64,000 bases of DNA, taken from positions 186,001 to 250,000 of the forward strand of contig NZ_JNXE01000005.1 of the NCBI RefSeq assembly GCF_000716605.1, written 5' to 3'. How positions within the stretch are numbered: position 1 is the first letter of the stretch; the number at the start of each line of letters is the position of its first letter. Shown here in pieces: positions 8,597-18,173 of the stretch. The notes beneath the pieces were generated by a model. It was not told where the DNA came from and did not search any database. It worked only from the letters and a program-made list of their open reading frames with translations. This DNA is from Streptomyces sp. NRRL F-525. Lineage in GTDB: Bacteria; Actinomycetota; Actinomycetes; Streptomycetales; Streptomycetaceae. The translations under genes were made by a program, and so were the position numbers.

Positions 8597-9796
8597 CTAC
8601 CGGCTCAGCGGCGCCAACCTCTCCGGACCGTTCGTCATCCCGCTTCGCAAACGGTCCCGGAGAGCAACCTCCTCCTCGGACAAGGAACCCTGCACCACCC
8701 GCGCAGGCACCCCCTCCACCCGTTCCCCCACCGGCACCGGCGCCTCATAACGCGTGGGCGCAACCCGCACGGTGAACGTCGTCGCCCCGATGATCGCGAC
8801 GGTGAACGCGATCGCCGCCCGGGTCCAGAACACGGTCCGGCGTTCGCCCACGAACCGAACCGTCGGCGGCTTGGCCGCGTGCAACCGCCCCGTGGAGGCG
8901 AGTCCGGTCATCCGCCGGTGCAACTCGGTCGGGTCGGACAACTCCGGCAACTGCGCGGCAAGCGCCTCGCGCGCGTGCAGCAGCCGGTTGGCCGCCGCCG
9001 GCGTACTCGCCTCCGTCTCCGCCGCCGTCTCCGCGAGCCCGAGCCCGACCCCGTCGAAGAGGAGAAGCGTGCGGCGGTACGACGGCGGGAGCTTGAGGAG
9101 GGCGGTCAGCAGGGCGCGGTCGGCGGCGTCCGGCGGCGGGGGTTCCGGGTGGCGGTATCTGGGCCGGAACCGGTGCCAGGGGGAGAGCGCGTGCTCGTAC
9201 GCCACCGCCCGCACCCAGCCGGCCGGGTCACGGTCGACCGCCACCTCCGGCCAGCGCTGCCACGCGACCTGGAACGCCCGCTCCACGGACTCCCGCGCCA
9301 ACTCGCGCCGCCCGGTGAGCAGATACGCCTGCCGTACGAGGGCGGGCGCGCAGAACGCGTAGAGCGCGTCGAAGGCCTGAGCGGGCGTCAGGGGCGCGCG
9401 GGACGGTTCGTCGATCGGTACGGGGACCGGGACGGGGGCAGGGACGAGGACGGGTTCGAGCACGGCGGTGTCATCCACCACCTCGACCTCGACCACCTCG
9501 ATCTCGGCCTCGGCCTTGGCCAACTCGACCTCGACCACCTCAACCCCGACCGACTCGACCGGCTCGACCGCCAGAGGCTTCGTCACCGTCTCCTCTTCAC
9601 CCAGGCTGGTGAGCAATTTCGCGTACGCCTCCCGTTTCCGGCCACGTGGTGTCGTACGGCCGGTCTCCCACGACCGCACCGTCTCGCGGCTGACGCCCAC
9701 CCGCTCGGCGACCTGAGCCTGCGTCAGCGAGCCCGCCTCGCGCAGGCGTCGGCGTTCCTTGGGCGGAGGGAGCGGGGTTGCAGGGCTCTGCGTCAC
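8597..9796 (-). CDS. HTH (XRE-type) / ECF-sigma-like / transmembrane fusion regulator
   Basis: 399 aa. The GTG at 9796 was chosen because AAGGGGCG precedes it and the HTH begins soon after. Residues 14-58 form an XRE-like helix-turn-helix (SLTQAQVAERVGVSRETVRSWE). Residues about 75-125 are a Val/Glu/Pro-rich linker. Residues about 130-205 resemble sigma region 2 (FDALYAFCAPALVRQAYLLT, then FQVAWQRWPE). Residues about 215-285 resemble sigma region 4 (LLKLPPSYRRTLLLFDGVG). One hydrophobic segment (AIAFTVAIIGATTF) near 325-345 suggests a membrane anchor, with the remaining tail outside. It may be a membrane-tethered transcription regulator. The divergent partner encodes a DUF6350 membrane protein, and the AT-rich space between them probably holds both promoters. 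Confidence 0.75.
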   Translation of the reverse strand: MTQSPATPLPPPKERRRLREAGSLTQAQVAERVGVSRETVRSWETGRTTPRGRKREAYAKLLTSLGEEETVTKPLAVEPVESVGVEVVEVELAKAEAEIEVVEVEVVDDTAVLEPVLVPAPVPVPVPIDEPSRAPLTPAQAFDALYAFCAPALVRQAYLLTGRRELARESVERAFQVAWQRWPEVAVDRDPAGWVRAVAYEHALSPWHRFRPRYRHPEPPPPDAADRALLTALLKLPPSYRRTLLLFDGVGLGLAETAAETEASTPAAANRLLHAREALAAQLPELSDPTELHRRMTGLASTGRLHAAKPPTVRFVGERRTVFWTRAAIAFTVAIIGATTFTVRVAPTRYEAPVPVGERVEGVPARVVQGSLSEEEVALRDRLRSGMTNGPERLAPLSR

Positions 9797-9892
9797 CGAA
9801 CGCCCCTTCGTACGAAAAAGTACATAAACGTATATTGAGCGACACTTCCGAGGTTCGCCTGTTACGACGATAAAGCGCGTGTCGTTGGGAGC
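9797..9892. promoter_or_regulatory. AT-rich divergent promoter region with repeated TACG/GTAC elements
   Basis: Positions 9809-9840 are strikingly AT-rich for this genome and contain three GTAC/ACGTA-like elements spaced about 10-11 bases apart (TACGAAAAAGTAC, then ATAAACGTATATT), including TACG at 9811 facing CGTA at 9829. They lie just upstream of the HTH/sigma-like gene, so autoregulation is plausible. Confidence 0.4.
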
Positions 9893-11755
9893 ATGGCGGG
9901 CGTGATGCCGATGACCCACCGCCGAGCGCTGTTGTCGCCCCTGCTCACCCGGATGCGCGACCGATCCCCCGGACTGGCCGCCAGCCTGTTGGGTGGCGCG
10001 GTCGCGGCCGGGCTCGGGCTCGGCTCGTTCGCGGTGCTCGTGATGGTGCTCTGGATCAGCTCGCCGTACCCCGACAGCGGGCCCGGCGGCGCCCTGCACA
10101 TGGCCGCCGCCCTGTGGCTCCTTGCGCACGGCGTCGAACTCGTCCGCGCCGACACGCTCTCCGGGGTCCCCGCCCCCGTGGGCGTCACCCCGCTGCTCCT
10201 CCTCGCCCTGCCCCTGTGGCTGCTGCACCGCGCGGCCCGGCACGCGGTGCTGGGCGGGAGCGACGGCGAGGACGACTCCGATGCCCCGCCTCTGATCGCC
10301 GCCCGCACCGCCTGGACCGGCGTCGCCCTCGGCTACCTCGCCGTCGGCACCGCCGCCGCCCTCTACGCGTCCGGCGGCGAACTCTCCCCCTCCTGGAGCT
10401 GGACCGCGGTCTGTCTGCCGCTGCTCGCCGCGGGCGCGGCCGGTTCCGGCGTGTGGACGGCGTACGGCCGCCCGCGCGAACCCGTGCTGAGCGTGCTGAT
10501 CCACCTGCCGGCCGGGCTGCGACGGCTCGTCCTCGGCCCGGAGGCCCGTGAGTCGAGGGCACGTATCGGTACCGCGGTGCGCGCGGCGGGACTCGGTGCG
10601 GCGGTGCTCGTCGGGGGCGGCGCGCTGCTGCTCGGCGCGTCCCTGGTCTGGCACGGCGGTGCCGCCCGGACGTCGTTCCTCCAGCTGACGGAGGGGATGT
10701 CGGGCCGGTTCGCCGTCCTGCTGCTCTGCCTCGCGCTGATCCCGAACGCGGCGGTGTGGTCCGCGTCCTACGGCCTCGGCCCCGGCTTCGCCCTCGGCGT
10801 CCACCACACGGTCGCCCCCCTCTCCTCGGCCCCGGCCCCGCTCCTCCCGCCCTTCCCCCTCCTCGCGGCGGTCCCGGACGCGGGCACCGGAACCCCGCTG
10901 AACTGGCTCGCCGGACTGGTGCCGGTGGCTGCCGCCGTGATGGTGGGGTGGTTCGTGGCCCGGGTCGCGGTGGGCGGCTCCGCGCGTCAACGGGGCGATG
11001 GAGCAGGCGAGTTGACGGAGGATCAGAAGCGGAAGGCGGCCGGCGCCGGACTCCGCCAACAGCCGCCGCACGCCTCCTCCGTGCACACCTCCTCCTCCTC
11101 CAACGCCCCCTCCGCGCACGCCCCTTGGGCGCAAGGCCGCACCGCCGCCACCGCCCTGCTCGCCGCCGCGCTCTGCGCCGTAGCGCTGGGTCTGCTCGCG
11201 GAGTTGTCCGGGGGGCCGCTCGGGAGTGCCGCGCTGGCACGGTTCGGGCCGGTGTGGTGGCAGATCGGGGGAGCGGCGCTGGCGTGGATCGCGGCGGTGG
11301 CGGTGCCTACGGCGCTGGGGTTGCGCGCGTGGCGGCTGCGGGAACGGCGGGTGTCGGTACCGACGATCGGGAAGCCGAGGGAAGCCGAGGTCGCCCCCGC
11401 CCCCGTCCCTGCCCCCACCCCCGTCGCAGGCGACCCGGTGCCCTGGTTCCGGCGGCCGCTCGCGGTCGGCCGGGGTTGGTTCACCCGCAAGCCGAAGAAG
11501 CCGCAGCAGCCGGTCCCCGTACCCGTCCCGGCGCAGGCCCCCGTCGATCAGCCGTACATCGCCTACGACCACGACCCCACGTTCGACCCGTACGACTTCC
11601 TGCCCGTCGACGTGCCGTCGGAGCTGGCGCCCACCCCCTGGTACGACGACGCCTCCCGCGAGGCCCGCTGGGCGGCCTTGAGGGAGGCGTCCACGTCGTC
11701 CACGCCACCGGAACCCGCGGAACACACGGACGAGCCGGAACCGCCGGTGGGTTGA
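9893..11755 (+). CDS. DUF6350 family multi-spanning membrane protein (PerM-like)
   Basis: 620 aa with about nine or ten hydrophobic segments, starting with [20 protein letters not shown] and continuing through residue about 480. The C-terminal 130 residues are hydrophilic, Pro-rich and acidic ([14 protein letters not shown]), probably a cytoplasmic tail. DUF6350 includes the mycobacterial protein called PerM, linked to cell-division stability. That role is transferred by family only. The ATG at 9893 is followed in frame by another at 9905, and either could be the start. Divergent from the HTH/sigma-like regulator, convergent with the following minus-strand gene. Confidence 0.75.
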   Translation: MAGVMPMTHRRALLSPLLTRMRDRSPGLAASLLGGAVAAGLGLGSFAVLVMVLWISSPYPDSGPGGALHMAAALWLLAHGVELVRADTLSGVPAPVGVTPLLLLALPLWLLHRAARHAVLGGSDGEDDSDAPPLIAARTAWTGVALGYLAVGTAAALYASGGELSPSWSWTAVCLPLLAAGAAGSGVWTAYGRPREPVLSVLIHLPAGLRRLVLGPEARESRARIGTAVRAAGLGAAVLVGGGALLLGASLVWHGGAARTSFLQLTEGMSGRFAVLLLCLALIPNAAVWSASYGLGPGFALGVHHTVAPLSSAPAPLLPPFPLLAAVPDAGTGTPLNWLAGLVPVAAAVMVGWFVARVAVGGSARQRGDGAGELTEDQKRKAAGAGLRQQPPHASSVHTSSSSNAPSAHAPWAQGRTAATALLAAALCAVALGLLAELSGGPLGSAALARFGPVWWQIGGAALAWIAAVAVPTALGLRAWRLRERRVSVPTIGKPREAEVAPAPVPAPTPVAGDPVPWFRRPLAVGRGWFTRKPKKPQQPVPVPVPAQAPVDQPYIAYDHDPTFDPYDFLPVDVPSELAPTPWYDDASREARWAALREASTSSTPPEPAEHTDEPEPPVG

Positions 11756-11756
11756 G

Positions 11757-12521
11757 TCAGTCGGCGGTGCCCAGGAACCCCCGCAGCTCCTTCGGCAGCA
11801 GCTGGTTGCAGGACTGCTTGGCCTGGTTCGTGAGGGCGTCGTTCGCGCAGGTGTAGTAGTCCTTGTAGACCAGCTGCGCGACGAACATCGCGGCCACCAG
11901 GGCGATCGCCAGGGACGCGGTGACCAGGCCGCTGATCGCCGCCGTCGTCTGCGGGCGGGCCTGTGTGTCGGGCACCGCGGGGGTGTCCGGGTTCGGCGTG
12001 GGGGACTTGGCGCGCAGGGCGCTGCCGCCCCAGTAGAGGGCCAGCGAGCCGAGCAGCAGGGACACGTACGGCCAGCCGAAGAGGACGAAGAAGAAGGCCC
12101 ACATACCGCTCAGCAGGGCGTAACGCGCGCGGCGCTGGGCCGGGTCCGTCGGGTCCCAGCGCATGCCGCCCTGGCGGGGGCCGCCGTTGCCCGGGCCCTC
12201 GGGGCCGCTCTGTCCGGTGGGGCCGCCGGGCCGGTCGCCGAAGTTGCCCGAGGAACGCCCCGGCTGCCGGTCGCTCCACTGACTGCCCCACGGCGAGTGA
12301 CCGCCGTCACCCTGCGGGGCGTCGCCGTCCTCGCCGGACTCCGGGCGCCGCGGCTGCCAGGGCCGGTCCGGGGTGCCCTCGGGCGGCGGCGCGAAGGGAT
12401 TGTCGTCCTGCCCCGCACCGCTCTTCCCGTCCGAGGGCGCGTCGGGCGGCGACGAGGGCCGCTCCCGGAGCAGCACGGACTGCGGCGGGAACGTGAGAAG
12501 TCGCAGACTGCGGTCCGGCAT
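11757..12521 (-). CDS. membrane protein with disordered Gly/Pro-rich N-terminus
   Basis: 254 aa. The ATG at 12521 is preceded by AAGGGGAAG; an internal GTG (VLLRERPSS) is a possible later start. Residues about 35-135 are low-complexity, rich in Gly, Pro, Ser, Gln and Trp ([17 protein letters not shown]). Two or three TM segments follow ([34 protein letters not shown], then [20 protein letters not shown]), and the end has two cysteines in a YYTCAN..KQSC arrangement. The layout resembles DUF4190-type Streptomyces proteins. Function unknown. Its stop is only one base from the end of the convergent DUF6350 gene. Confidence 0.65.
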   Translation of the reverse strand: MPDRSLRLLTFPPQSVLLRERPSSPPDAPSDGKSGAGQDDNPFAPPPEGTPDRPWQPRRPESGEDGDAPQGDGGHSPWGSQWSDRQPGRSSGNFGDRPGGPTGQSGPEGPGNGGPRQGGMRWDPTDPAQRRARYALLSGMWAFFFVLFGWPYVSLLLGSLALYWGGSALRAKSPTPNPDTPAVPDTQARPQTTAAISGLVTASLAIALVAAMFVAQLVYKDYYTCANDALTNQAKQSCNQLLPKELRGFLGTAD

Positions 12522-12543
12522 CAAATGAGCGTCTTCCCCTTGA

Positions 12544-12568
12544 TGGATACGTCTTTGTGGATACGTCT
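12544..12568. repeat. two direct repeats TGGATACGTCT, 14-base period
   Basis: Copies at 12544-12554 and 12558-12568 lie just upstream of the ribosome binding site of the minus-strand membrane protein gene. On that strand they read AGACGTATCCA twice, with TATCCA possibly serving as -10. A tandem operator is possible. Confidence 0.3.
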
Positions 12569-12694
12569 CTCCGAGATGAGCTGTCAGTCCGTGAACGCGT
12601 CGCACGACAAGCGCGTTCCCGGACCCGCTCTCCGCAGACGCTACCTTCCGGCCACGCCCCCGTCCCGTGGGGGCTGTCCGGTGTGCCGGTATCG

Positions 12695-12722
12695 TTGCTG
12701 ACGGTCGGCCGCTTCGTAGACT
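12695..12722 (+). promoter_or_regulatory. candidate housekeeping promoter for purN-purH
   Basis: TTGCTG, a 16-base spacer and TAGACT, about 80 bases before the purN start, fit a vegetative sigma (HrdB-type) -35/-10 pair. No riboswitch-like structure was recognised in this 283-base gap. Confidence 0.4.
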
Positions 12723-12804
12723 TCCCCGTATCCCAGGGCGCGAAGCATTCGTATGAACGCACGAGTCGACCTGACGACACGCTCCCCCGAGAAAGGGCCC
12801 CGCC

Positions 12805-13434
12805 GTGGCCGCCAAGCCCGTGGCCAAGCGCCTCGTCGTGCTGGTCTCCGGATCCGGTACGAATCTGCAGGCGCTCCTCGACGCCGTCGAGACCGCCGGC
12901 ACCGAGGCGTACGGAGCCGAGATCGTGGCTGTGGGCGCGGACCGCGAGGGCATCGAGGGCCTCGCCCGTGCCGAGCGGGCCGGACTGCCCACCTACGTGT
13001 GCAGGGTGAAGGACTTCGGGACGCGTGAGGAGTGGGACGCGGCCCTCGCCGAGGCCACCGCCGCCCACGAGCCCGATCTGATCGTGTCGGCCGGGTTCAT
13101 GAAGATCGTGGGCAAGGAGTTCCTGGCCCGCTTCGGCGGCCGGGTCGTGAACACGCACCCCGCCCTGCTGCCCAGTTTTCCGGGAGCCCACGGCGTACGG
13201 GACGCGCTCGCGTACGGCGCCCGGGTCACCGGCTGCACCGTCCACTTCGTCGACGACGGCGTCGACACCGGGCCGATCATCGCTCAGGGCGTGGTCGAGA
13301 TCCGGGACGAGGACGACGAGAGCGCTCTGCACGAGCGCATCAAGGAAGTCGAGCGCACGCTGCTCGTCGATGTCGTGGGGCGGCTCGCCCGCAACGGCTA
13401 TCGCATTGAGGGACGAAAGGTAGTTATCCAGTGA
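12805..13434 (+). CDS. purN: phosphoribosylglycinamide formyltransferase (GAR transformylase)
   Basis: 209 aa, the normal length. PurN transfers a formyl group from 10-formyl-THF to GAR, step three of purine synthesis. N-terminal substrate-binding [15 protein letters not shown] is present. The catalytic residues are visible as Asn116 and His118 in [12 protein letters not shown] and Asp154 in VDTGPII, each ten positions beyond the E. coli residues. GTG start with GAAAGGG upstream. Its TGA overlaps the GTG of purH, so the two are translationally coupled. Confidence 0.96.
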   Translation: MAAKPVAKRLVVLVSGSGTNLQALLDAVETAGTEAYGAEIVAVGADREGIEGLARAERAGLPTYVCRVKDFGTREEWDAALAEATAAHEPDLIVSAGFMKIVGKEFLARFGGRVVNTHPALLPSFPGAHGVRDALAYGARVTGCTVHFVDDGVDTGPIIAQGVVEIRDEDDESALHERIKEVERTLLVDVVGRLARNGYRIEGRKVVIQ

Positions 13435-15005
13435 CCGCCGAGAACATCGAGAGCGGCAAGCGGGCCATCCGTCGCGCGCTCGTCAGCGTCTACGACAAGA
13501 CCGGCCTGGAGGAGCTGGCCCGCGGCCTGCACGAGGCGGGCGTGGAGCTCGTCTCCACGGGTTCCACCGCCGCCCGTATCGCCGCCGCCGGTGTCCCCGT
13601 CACCAAGGTCGAGGAGCTGACCGGCTTCCCCGAGTGCCTGGACGGCCGGGTCAAGACCCTGCACCCCAAGGTGCACGCCGGCATCCTCGCCGACCTGCGC
13701 CTGGAGAGCCACCGTCAGCAGCTCGACGAGCTGGGCGTGGCCCCCTTCGACCTGGTGGTCGTCAACCTGTACCCGTTCCGGGAGACGGTCGCCTCCGGCG
13801 CGTCCGCCGACGAGTGCGTCGAGCAGATCGACATCGGCGGCCCGTCGATGGTCCGCGCCGCCGCCAAGAACCACCCGTCGGTCGCGGTCGTCACCAGCCC
13901 CGCGCGCTACGCCGACGTCCTGAACGCCGTACAGAACGGCGGTTTCGACCTCTCCACCCGCAAGCGGCTCGCGGCGGAGGCGTTCCAGCACACGGCGGCC
14001 TACGACGTGGCGGTGGCGAGCTGGTTCGCGAGCGAGTACGCGCCCGTGGACGAGTCGCAGTTCCCCGACTTCCTGGGTGCCACCTGGGAGCGCGAGAACA
14101 CCCTGCGCTACGGCGAGAACCCGCACCAGCCCGCAGCCCTCTACGTCGACGGCAGCGGTGGCGGTCTCGCGCAGGCCGAGCAGCTGCACGGCAAGGAGAT
14201 GTCGTACAACAACTACACGGACACGGACGCCGCCCGCCGTGCCGCGTACGACTACGAAGAGCCCTGTGTCGCGATCATCAAGCACGCCAACCCGTGCGGT
14301 ATCGCGATCGGTTCGGACGTCGCCGAGGCGCACCGCAAGGCGCACGCGTGTGACCCGCTGTCGGCGTTCGGCGGGGTGATCGCGGTCAACCGACCGGTGA
14401 CGAAGGAGCTGGCCGAGCAGGTCGCGCCGATCTTCACCGAGGTCATCGTCGCGCCCGACTACGAGGAGGGCGCGCTGGAGATCCTCGCCAAGCGCAAGAA
14501 CCTCCGGGTGCTGAAGACCCCGGCCGGTCCGTCGAACGCGGTCGAGGTCAAGCCGATCGACGGAGGCGTCCTGCTCCAGGTCACCGACCGGCTCCAGGCC
14601 GACGGCGACGACCCGGCCAACTGGACGCTGGCGACGGGCGACGCGCTCTCCGAGGCCGACCTCGCCGACCTCGCCTTCGCGTGGAAGGCCTGCCGCGCGG
14701 TGAAGTCCAACGCGATCCTGCTGGCCAAGGACGGTGCCTCGGTCGGCGTCGGCATGGGCCAGGTCAACCGCGTCGACTCCGCGAAGCTCGCCGTCGAGCG
14801 GGCGGGCGAGGAGCGGGCCCGGGGGTCGTTCGCGGCCTCGGACGCGTTCTTCCCGTTCCCGGACGGGCTCGAGGTCCTGACCGAGGCGGGCGTCAAGGCC
14901 GTTGTCCAGCCCGGCGGTTCGCTCCGCGACGAGCTGACGATCGAGGCCGCGAAGAAGGCGGGCGTCACGATGTACTTCACGGGGACGCGGCACTTCTTCC
15001 ACTGA
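13431..15005 (+). CDS. purH: bifunctional AICAR formyltransferase / IMP cyclohydrolase
   Basis: 524 aa. PurH carries out the last two steps to IMP: formylation of AICAR with 10-formyl-THF and ring closure. The N-terminal MGS-like cyclohydrolase domain (about 1-200) shows [21 protein letters not shown] and [12 protein letters not shown]. The C-terminal transformylase domain contains the catalytic [13 protein letters not shown] with Lys284 and His285 and ends in FTGTRHFFH. The GTG start overlaps the purN stop by four bases. A 36-base perfect palindrome follows. AICAR is the precursor of ZTP, which is sensed by the riboswitch before glyA in this window. Confidence 0.97.
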   Translation: MTAENIESGKRAIRRALVSVYDKTGLEELARGLHEAGVELVSTGSTAARIAAAGVPVTKVEELTGFPECLDGRVKTLHPKVHAGILADLRLESHRQQLDELGVAPFDLVVVNLYPFRETVASGASADECVEQIDIGGPSMVRAAAKNHPSVAVVTSPARYADVLNAVQNGGFDLSTRKRLAAEAFQHTAAYDVAVASWFASEYAPVDESQFPDFLGATWERENTLRYGENPHQPAALYVDGSGGGLAQAEQLHGKEMSYNNYTDTDAARRAAYDYEEPCVAIIKHANPCGIAIGSDVAEAHRKAHACDPLSAFGGVIAVNRPVTKELAEQVAPIFTEVIVAPDYEEGALEILAKRKNLRVLKTPAGPSNAVEVKPIDGGVLLQVTDRLQADGDDPANWTLATGDALSEADLADLAFAWKACRAVKSNAILLAKDGASVGVGMGQVNRVDSAKLAVERAGEERARGSFAASDAFFPFPDGLEVLTEAGVKAVVQPGGSLRDELTIEAAKKAGVTMYFTGTRHFFH

Positions 15006-15030
15006 CGGGTCGCGCACGCGCCAGGAGTAC

Positions 15031-15066
15031 GGGGCTCCCGCACAGGTCGACCTGTGCGGGAGCCCC
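15031..15066. terminator. perfect 36-base palindrome, bidirectional terminator
   Basis: GGGGCTCCCGCACAGGTC is followed immediately by its exact reverse complement. It lies 25 bases after purH and 17 bases beyond the stop of the convergent secreted-protein gene, so it can end transcription from both sides. Confidence 0.8.
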
Positions 15067-15083
15067 GTCGTTCGTGCGGTGGA

Positions 15084-15554
15084 TCAGGTGAGCCAGACCG
15101 AGCAGGACGCGGACGTCACCCACTTGTGGGAGCGGATGTTGTTGTCCACGACGAAGCCGTTGCTGAAGTGGTTGTCGCTCAGGTTGTCCGCGAAGTACTC
15201 GTTCGGGGACAGGCAGGCGTAACCGCCGCCGTAGCCGGCCAGGTACCAGAACTGGACGACGTCGTTGCCGCCGGTGTAGCCGGCGTTCATGACGGACGAC
15301 GCCCGGTCCCAGACTCCGGTGAAGCCGCCGCCCGCCGCGTTCCAGTCGCTGTCGTTGCCGGCCGTCGACCCCAGGAGCGTGCCCTGGCAGTCCAGGCCGT
15401 CCCAGGCGTAGACGTTGCCGTTGCGGCCCGGCCACTTGTTGTTGCAGCCGGTGACCTGGGCGCCGGTGTCGGACGCCTGGGCGGCCGTGGCGGGCACGCC
15501 GAGCCCCAGGGCGGTCAGGCCGACGACGGCCGCCGCGATGGCGAGTTTGCGCAT
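15084..15554 (-). CDS. small secreted protein, four cysteines (possibly peptidase-inhibitor/crystallin-like)
   Basis: 156 aa with a clear Sec signal peptide (MRKLAIAAAVVGLTALGLG, cleavage near ATAAQA). The mature domain of about 128 residues has four cysteines (TGCNNKW, LDCQG, YACLS, SASCSVW) and many Gly, Asn, Asp and Trp residues. This resembles small extracellular Streptomyces proteins of the I36 inhibitor or beta/gamma-crystallin type, but I cannot assign a family firmly. Two disulfides are likely. It has its own upstream space of about 50 bases after the lipoprotein gene on the same strand. Confidence 0.65.
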   Translation of the reverse strand: MRKLAIAAAVVGLTALGLGVPATAAQASDTGAQVTGCNNKWPGRNGNVYAWDGLDCQGTLLGSTAGNDSDWNAAGGGFTGVWDRASSVMNAGYTGGNDVVQFWYLAGYGGGYACLSPNEYFADNLSDNHFSNGFVVDNNIRSHKWVTSASCSVWLT

Positions 15555-15604
15555 GGTGGATCCCCCTTGTTCTCGTGTGGGTGCTACAGATCTGCTGCTG
15601 TGCG

Positions 15605-16525
15605 TCAGGCGCGTTGCGGCACGATCCGTACCGCCCGGTCGTACGCCTGCCGCTCAAGGCGCCGGTAGGTGTCCAGCGCCTCGCCGTAGCGGCCGGGCAG
15701 CCGGTCGACGTAGTACGTCTCCCGGGCCGTGGCCACGGTCTTCAGGGAGGTCGCGCGGGCGCACGTGGCGTCGGCGGCCGCGGTCCTCCGTTCGGTCGCG
15801 AACGCCTTTTCCGCGCCGCCGGCGCCCAGGCGGGCGGTGTTCTCCCGCACCGCGTCCCGGGCGGCCTGCGGGTCGGCATAGGAGAGCCCGGCCCGCTTCA
15901 CGCACCGGGACCAGGCGGTCACGGCGGTGGTCAACTGCCGGTCGCGCAGCAGCTGTTCGTCGTACAGGGCGGGCAGGCCGGTCGCGGTCTTCGAGGCGCG
16001 GAACCAGTCGGCGGGGTCGCCGTAGAGCGCCTTCTCGGCCGCCTTAGTGCAGCCGCCGAGCCGGGTGCGGACCTCCTGGCCGCCGGGGAGTTGAGCCGAG
16101 AGGACCTGTACGTCGTCGCCGCCGTCGAGCGCCTTGTCGAAGGCGGCCCGGCGCGTGGCGGACAGGCTCTGGCGGTACGCCGCGATGGGGTTGTGCAGGC
16201 GCAGCCGGTCCTGCCGCGCCTCGATGCGGCCGCCGTAGCCGTACTGGCGGGCCCACGCCACGTCGTCCTGGACGTACCGCACCGGCATGCTCTCGCGCAG
16301 GGTCAGCGTGCGGTCCTCCCAGTACGCGAACCCGTGGCTGTTCATGCACCGCCTGGTCAGGCGCTGTTGGGCGTCGCCGATCCGGAGTTCCTGCTGCCAA
16401 GTCAGTGGCCGCGGTACCGCGGTGGCCGGCCCCGGGGTGCCGGAGTCCGGGCCGTGACCGCATCCGGTCACGACGGTCCCCGTCACCGCCAGGGCCGCAC
16501 ACAGCGAAGCGAACGCACGCTTCAT
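15605..16525 (-). CDS. putative lipoprotein of unknown function
   Basis: 306 aa. The ATG at 16525 gives a lipoprotein signal peptide, MKRAFASLCAALAVTGTVVTGCGHG, with lipidation expected at the Cys of VTGC, so the mature protein should be anchored outside the membrane. The rest is Arg/Ala-rich and helical with four more cysteines (RRCMNSHG, LGGCTKAAE, SRCVKRAG, DATCARA), suggesting disulfides. No catalytic motif is recognised. It lies 94 bases behind the kinase-transglycosylase gene on the same strand and may belong to the same envelope-sensing group. Confidence 0.65.
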   Translation of the reverse strand: MKRAFASLCAALAVTGTVVTGCGHGPDSGTPGPATAVPRPLTWQQELRIGDAQQRLTRRCMNSHGFAYWEDRTLTLRESMPVRYVQDDVAWARQYGYGGRIEARQDRLRLHNPIAAYRQSLSATRRAAFDKALDGGDDVQVLSAQLPGGQEVRTRLGGCTKAAEKALYGDPADWFRASKTATGLPALYDEQLLRDRQLTTAVTAWSRCVKRAGLSYADPQAARDAVRENTARLGAGGAEKAFATERRTAAADATCARATSLKTVATARETYYVDRLPGRYGEALDTYRRLERQAYDRAVRIVPQRA

Positions 16526-16619
16526 GACACGCCCCCGTTTTTCCCCCGCCGCCCCGTCCTGGGCGGCACTCACACCGTGGGGCACGCGGGCGGCGCGGGG
16601 TACCTCGGAACTCTCAGGG

Positions 16620-18173
16620 TCACGTCCCGGCGGGAGGCGTGTACTCCTTGAGGTAGTGCGCGACACGGGCGGCGTAGGCACGGTTCTTCGGGGGAACGCC
16701 GCCCGTGTCGTTCACCTTCTTGTACGAGGTCCGGTAGGCGGCGGCGATCAGCACGCGCCGGTCTCCGGGCAGGGTGGACTTCAGCCCGCTGTCGATGAAG
16801 CACAGGTAGCGGCCCATGGCCGGGATCGACTGGGCCGGGGTCAGGGGCGGGGCCGGGGTCGCCGAGGCCGGGATGCCGTCGGCGCGGATCCACCAGCGCA
16901 GGACGGCCGGGGTCCAGCGGGCGATGCCGTACTCGCCGCCGCCCGGCACGGACGGGTCGGAGAGGTCCGGGTCGAAGTTGCTCTCGGTCTTCAGCATCGC
17001 CGCGACGAGGGCCGGCGTGACCTCGGGCAGGGCGCACTGGTGGGCGGCGTCGACGATCATCCGGCGGTACTGGACCGGGACGCCTTTGTCCGTGCGGAGT
17101 TCGGAGGCGCCGTAGACGGAGGCCGAACTCTTCGCGTCCGGGGTCGTGCCCGTGCCGGCCCAGTGGCTGATGCCGTACCCGGCGGCGGCGACGGCCACCG
17201 TGGCGAGCACCGAGCCGACGGTCACGGCGGTCCGGCGGCGCCGCGGCAACAGGCCGCGCGGCAGCCGGGGCGGGGTGCCGGTGCCGGCCGCCGACTCGAC
17301 GCGGCGCAGCAGGGCGGCCGTGTCGACGCGGTCGGCGTGGGTGCGGGTGAGGCAGGCGCGGACGATCTCCCGCCAGGCGTCGGGGAGTTCGGGGGAGAGG
17401 CGTAACTCGTCGGTGCCGGAGGCGTAGGCGGCGGCCGCGTCCCGGCGGGCGGCCGGGGTGGTGCCGGGGAGCGGGAAGGAGTCGGCGAGGACCAGGTGGG
17501 TCAGGACACCGAAGGCCCAGACATCGGCGGAGGGGCGGATCCGGCGGCCGCGTTCGTCGATCTCCGACCAGAGGACTTCGGGGGGTGTGTAGTCCGGGGT
17601 GGAGAACGCCGGGGTGTACGCGTGCGTGCCTTCCAGCTCCGCCGCCATGTTGAAGTCCGCGAGCCGGGCCGAACCGTCCTTCATCAGCAGGACGTTGGCC
17701 GGTTTCAGGTCACCGTGCACCCAGCCCGCGCGGTGCAGCTGGGCCAGCCCCTCACAGATCTGCGCGAGGAGGAGGGGCCCGGTGTCGGGGCGCGGGGTGC
17801 CGGACAGCAGGGACGCCAGTGACCGTTCGGCCTTCTCCAGTACGAGCACGGTGGCGCCGTCGAGGGCGGGGCGGGACGGGTCGTCGACGGTGAGGGTGTC
17901 GTACATCCGGATCAGCCGGGGTCTCTTCAGGCGCCGGTGCAACTCGACCTCGCGCTCGACGAGTTCGCGCAGATGGGCGAGTTGGCGCGGGGTGCCCGTA
18001 CCGGTCGGCAGGAACTTCAGGGCGGCGGTACGGGGGAGATCCTCGCCGACGACATCGGCGGTGCGGCGGGCCTCGTAGACGCTGCCGAACGCGCCCGTGG
18101 CGATCGGTGCCCGCACCTCCCACACGCCGACGCGGTAGCCCCGGGGGACGTCGACGGCGTACGGCTCGCTCAC
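16620..18173 (-). CDS. transmembrane Ser/Thr protein kinase with C-terminal transglycosylase-like domain
   Basis: 517 aa. The GTG at 18173 overlaps the FHA gene stop (GTGA). Residues about 15-290 form a protein kinase: glycine loop IATGAFGSV (24-32), Lys53 in AALKFLP, the catalytic loop VHGDLKPANVLL (Asp155) and a DFN instead of DFG motif at 173-175, then TPPEV in place of APE. A single TM segment (AVTVGSVLATVAVAAAGYGI) lies near 330-350. The outside part, about 380-517, resembles an SLT lysozyme-like domain: LPEVTPALVAAMLKTESNFD, GEYGIARWTP and PGDRRVLIAAAYRTSY. This places a peptidoglycan-binding or cleaving sensor on a kinase, where PASTA repeats are usual. Whether the outer domain is an active enzyme is unknown. 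Confidence 0.85.
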   Translation of the reverse strand: MSEPYAVDVPRGYRVGVWEVRAPIATGAFGSVYEARRTADVVGEDLPRTAALKFLPTGTGTPRQLAHLRELVEREVELHRRLKRPRLIRMYDTLTVDDPSRPALDGATVLVLEKAERSLASLLSGTPRPDTGPLLLAQICEGLAQLHRAGWVHGDLKPANVLLMKDGSARLADFNMAAELEGTHAYTPAFSTPDYTPPEVLWSEIDERGRRIRPSADVWAFGVLTHLVLADSFPLPGTTPAARRDAAAAYASGTDELRLSPELPDAWREIVRACLTRTHADRVDTAALLRRVESAAGTGTPPRLPRGLLPRRRRTAVTVGSVLATVAVAAAGYGISHWAGTGTTPDAKSSASVYGASELRTDKGVPVQYRRMIVDAAHQCALPEVTPALVAAMLKTESNFDPDLSDPSVPGGGEYGIARWTPAVLRWWIRADGIPASATPAPPLTPAQSIPAMGRYLCFIDSGLKSTLPGDRRVLIAAAYRTSYKKVNDTGGVPPKNRAYAARVAHYLKEYTPPAGT

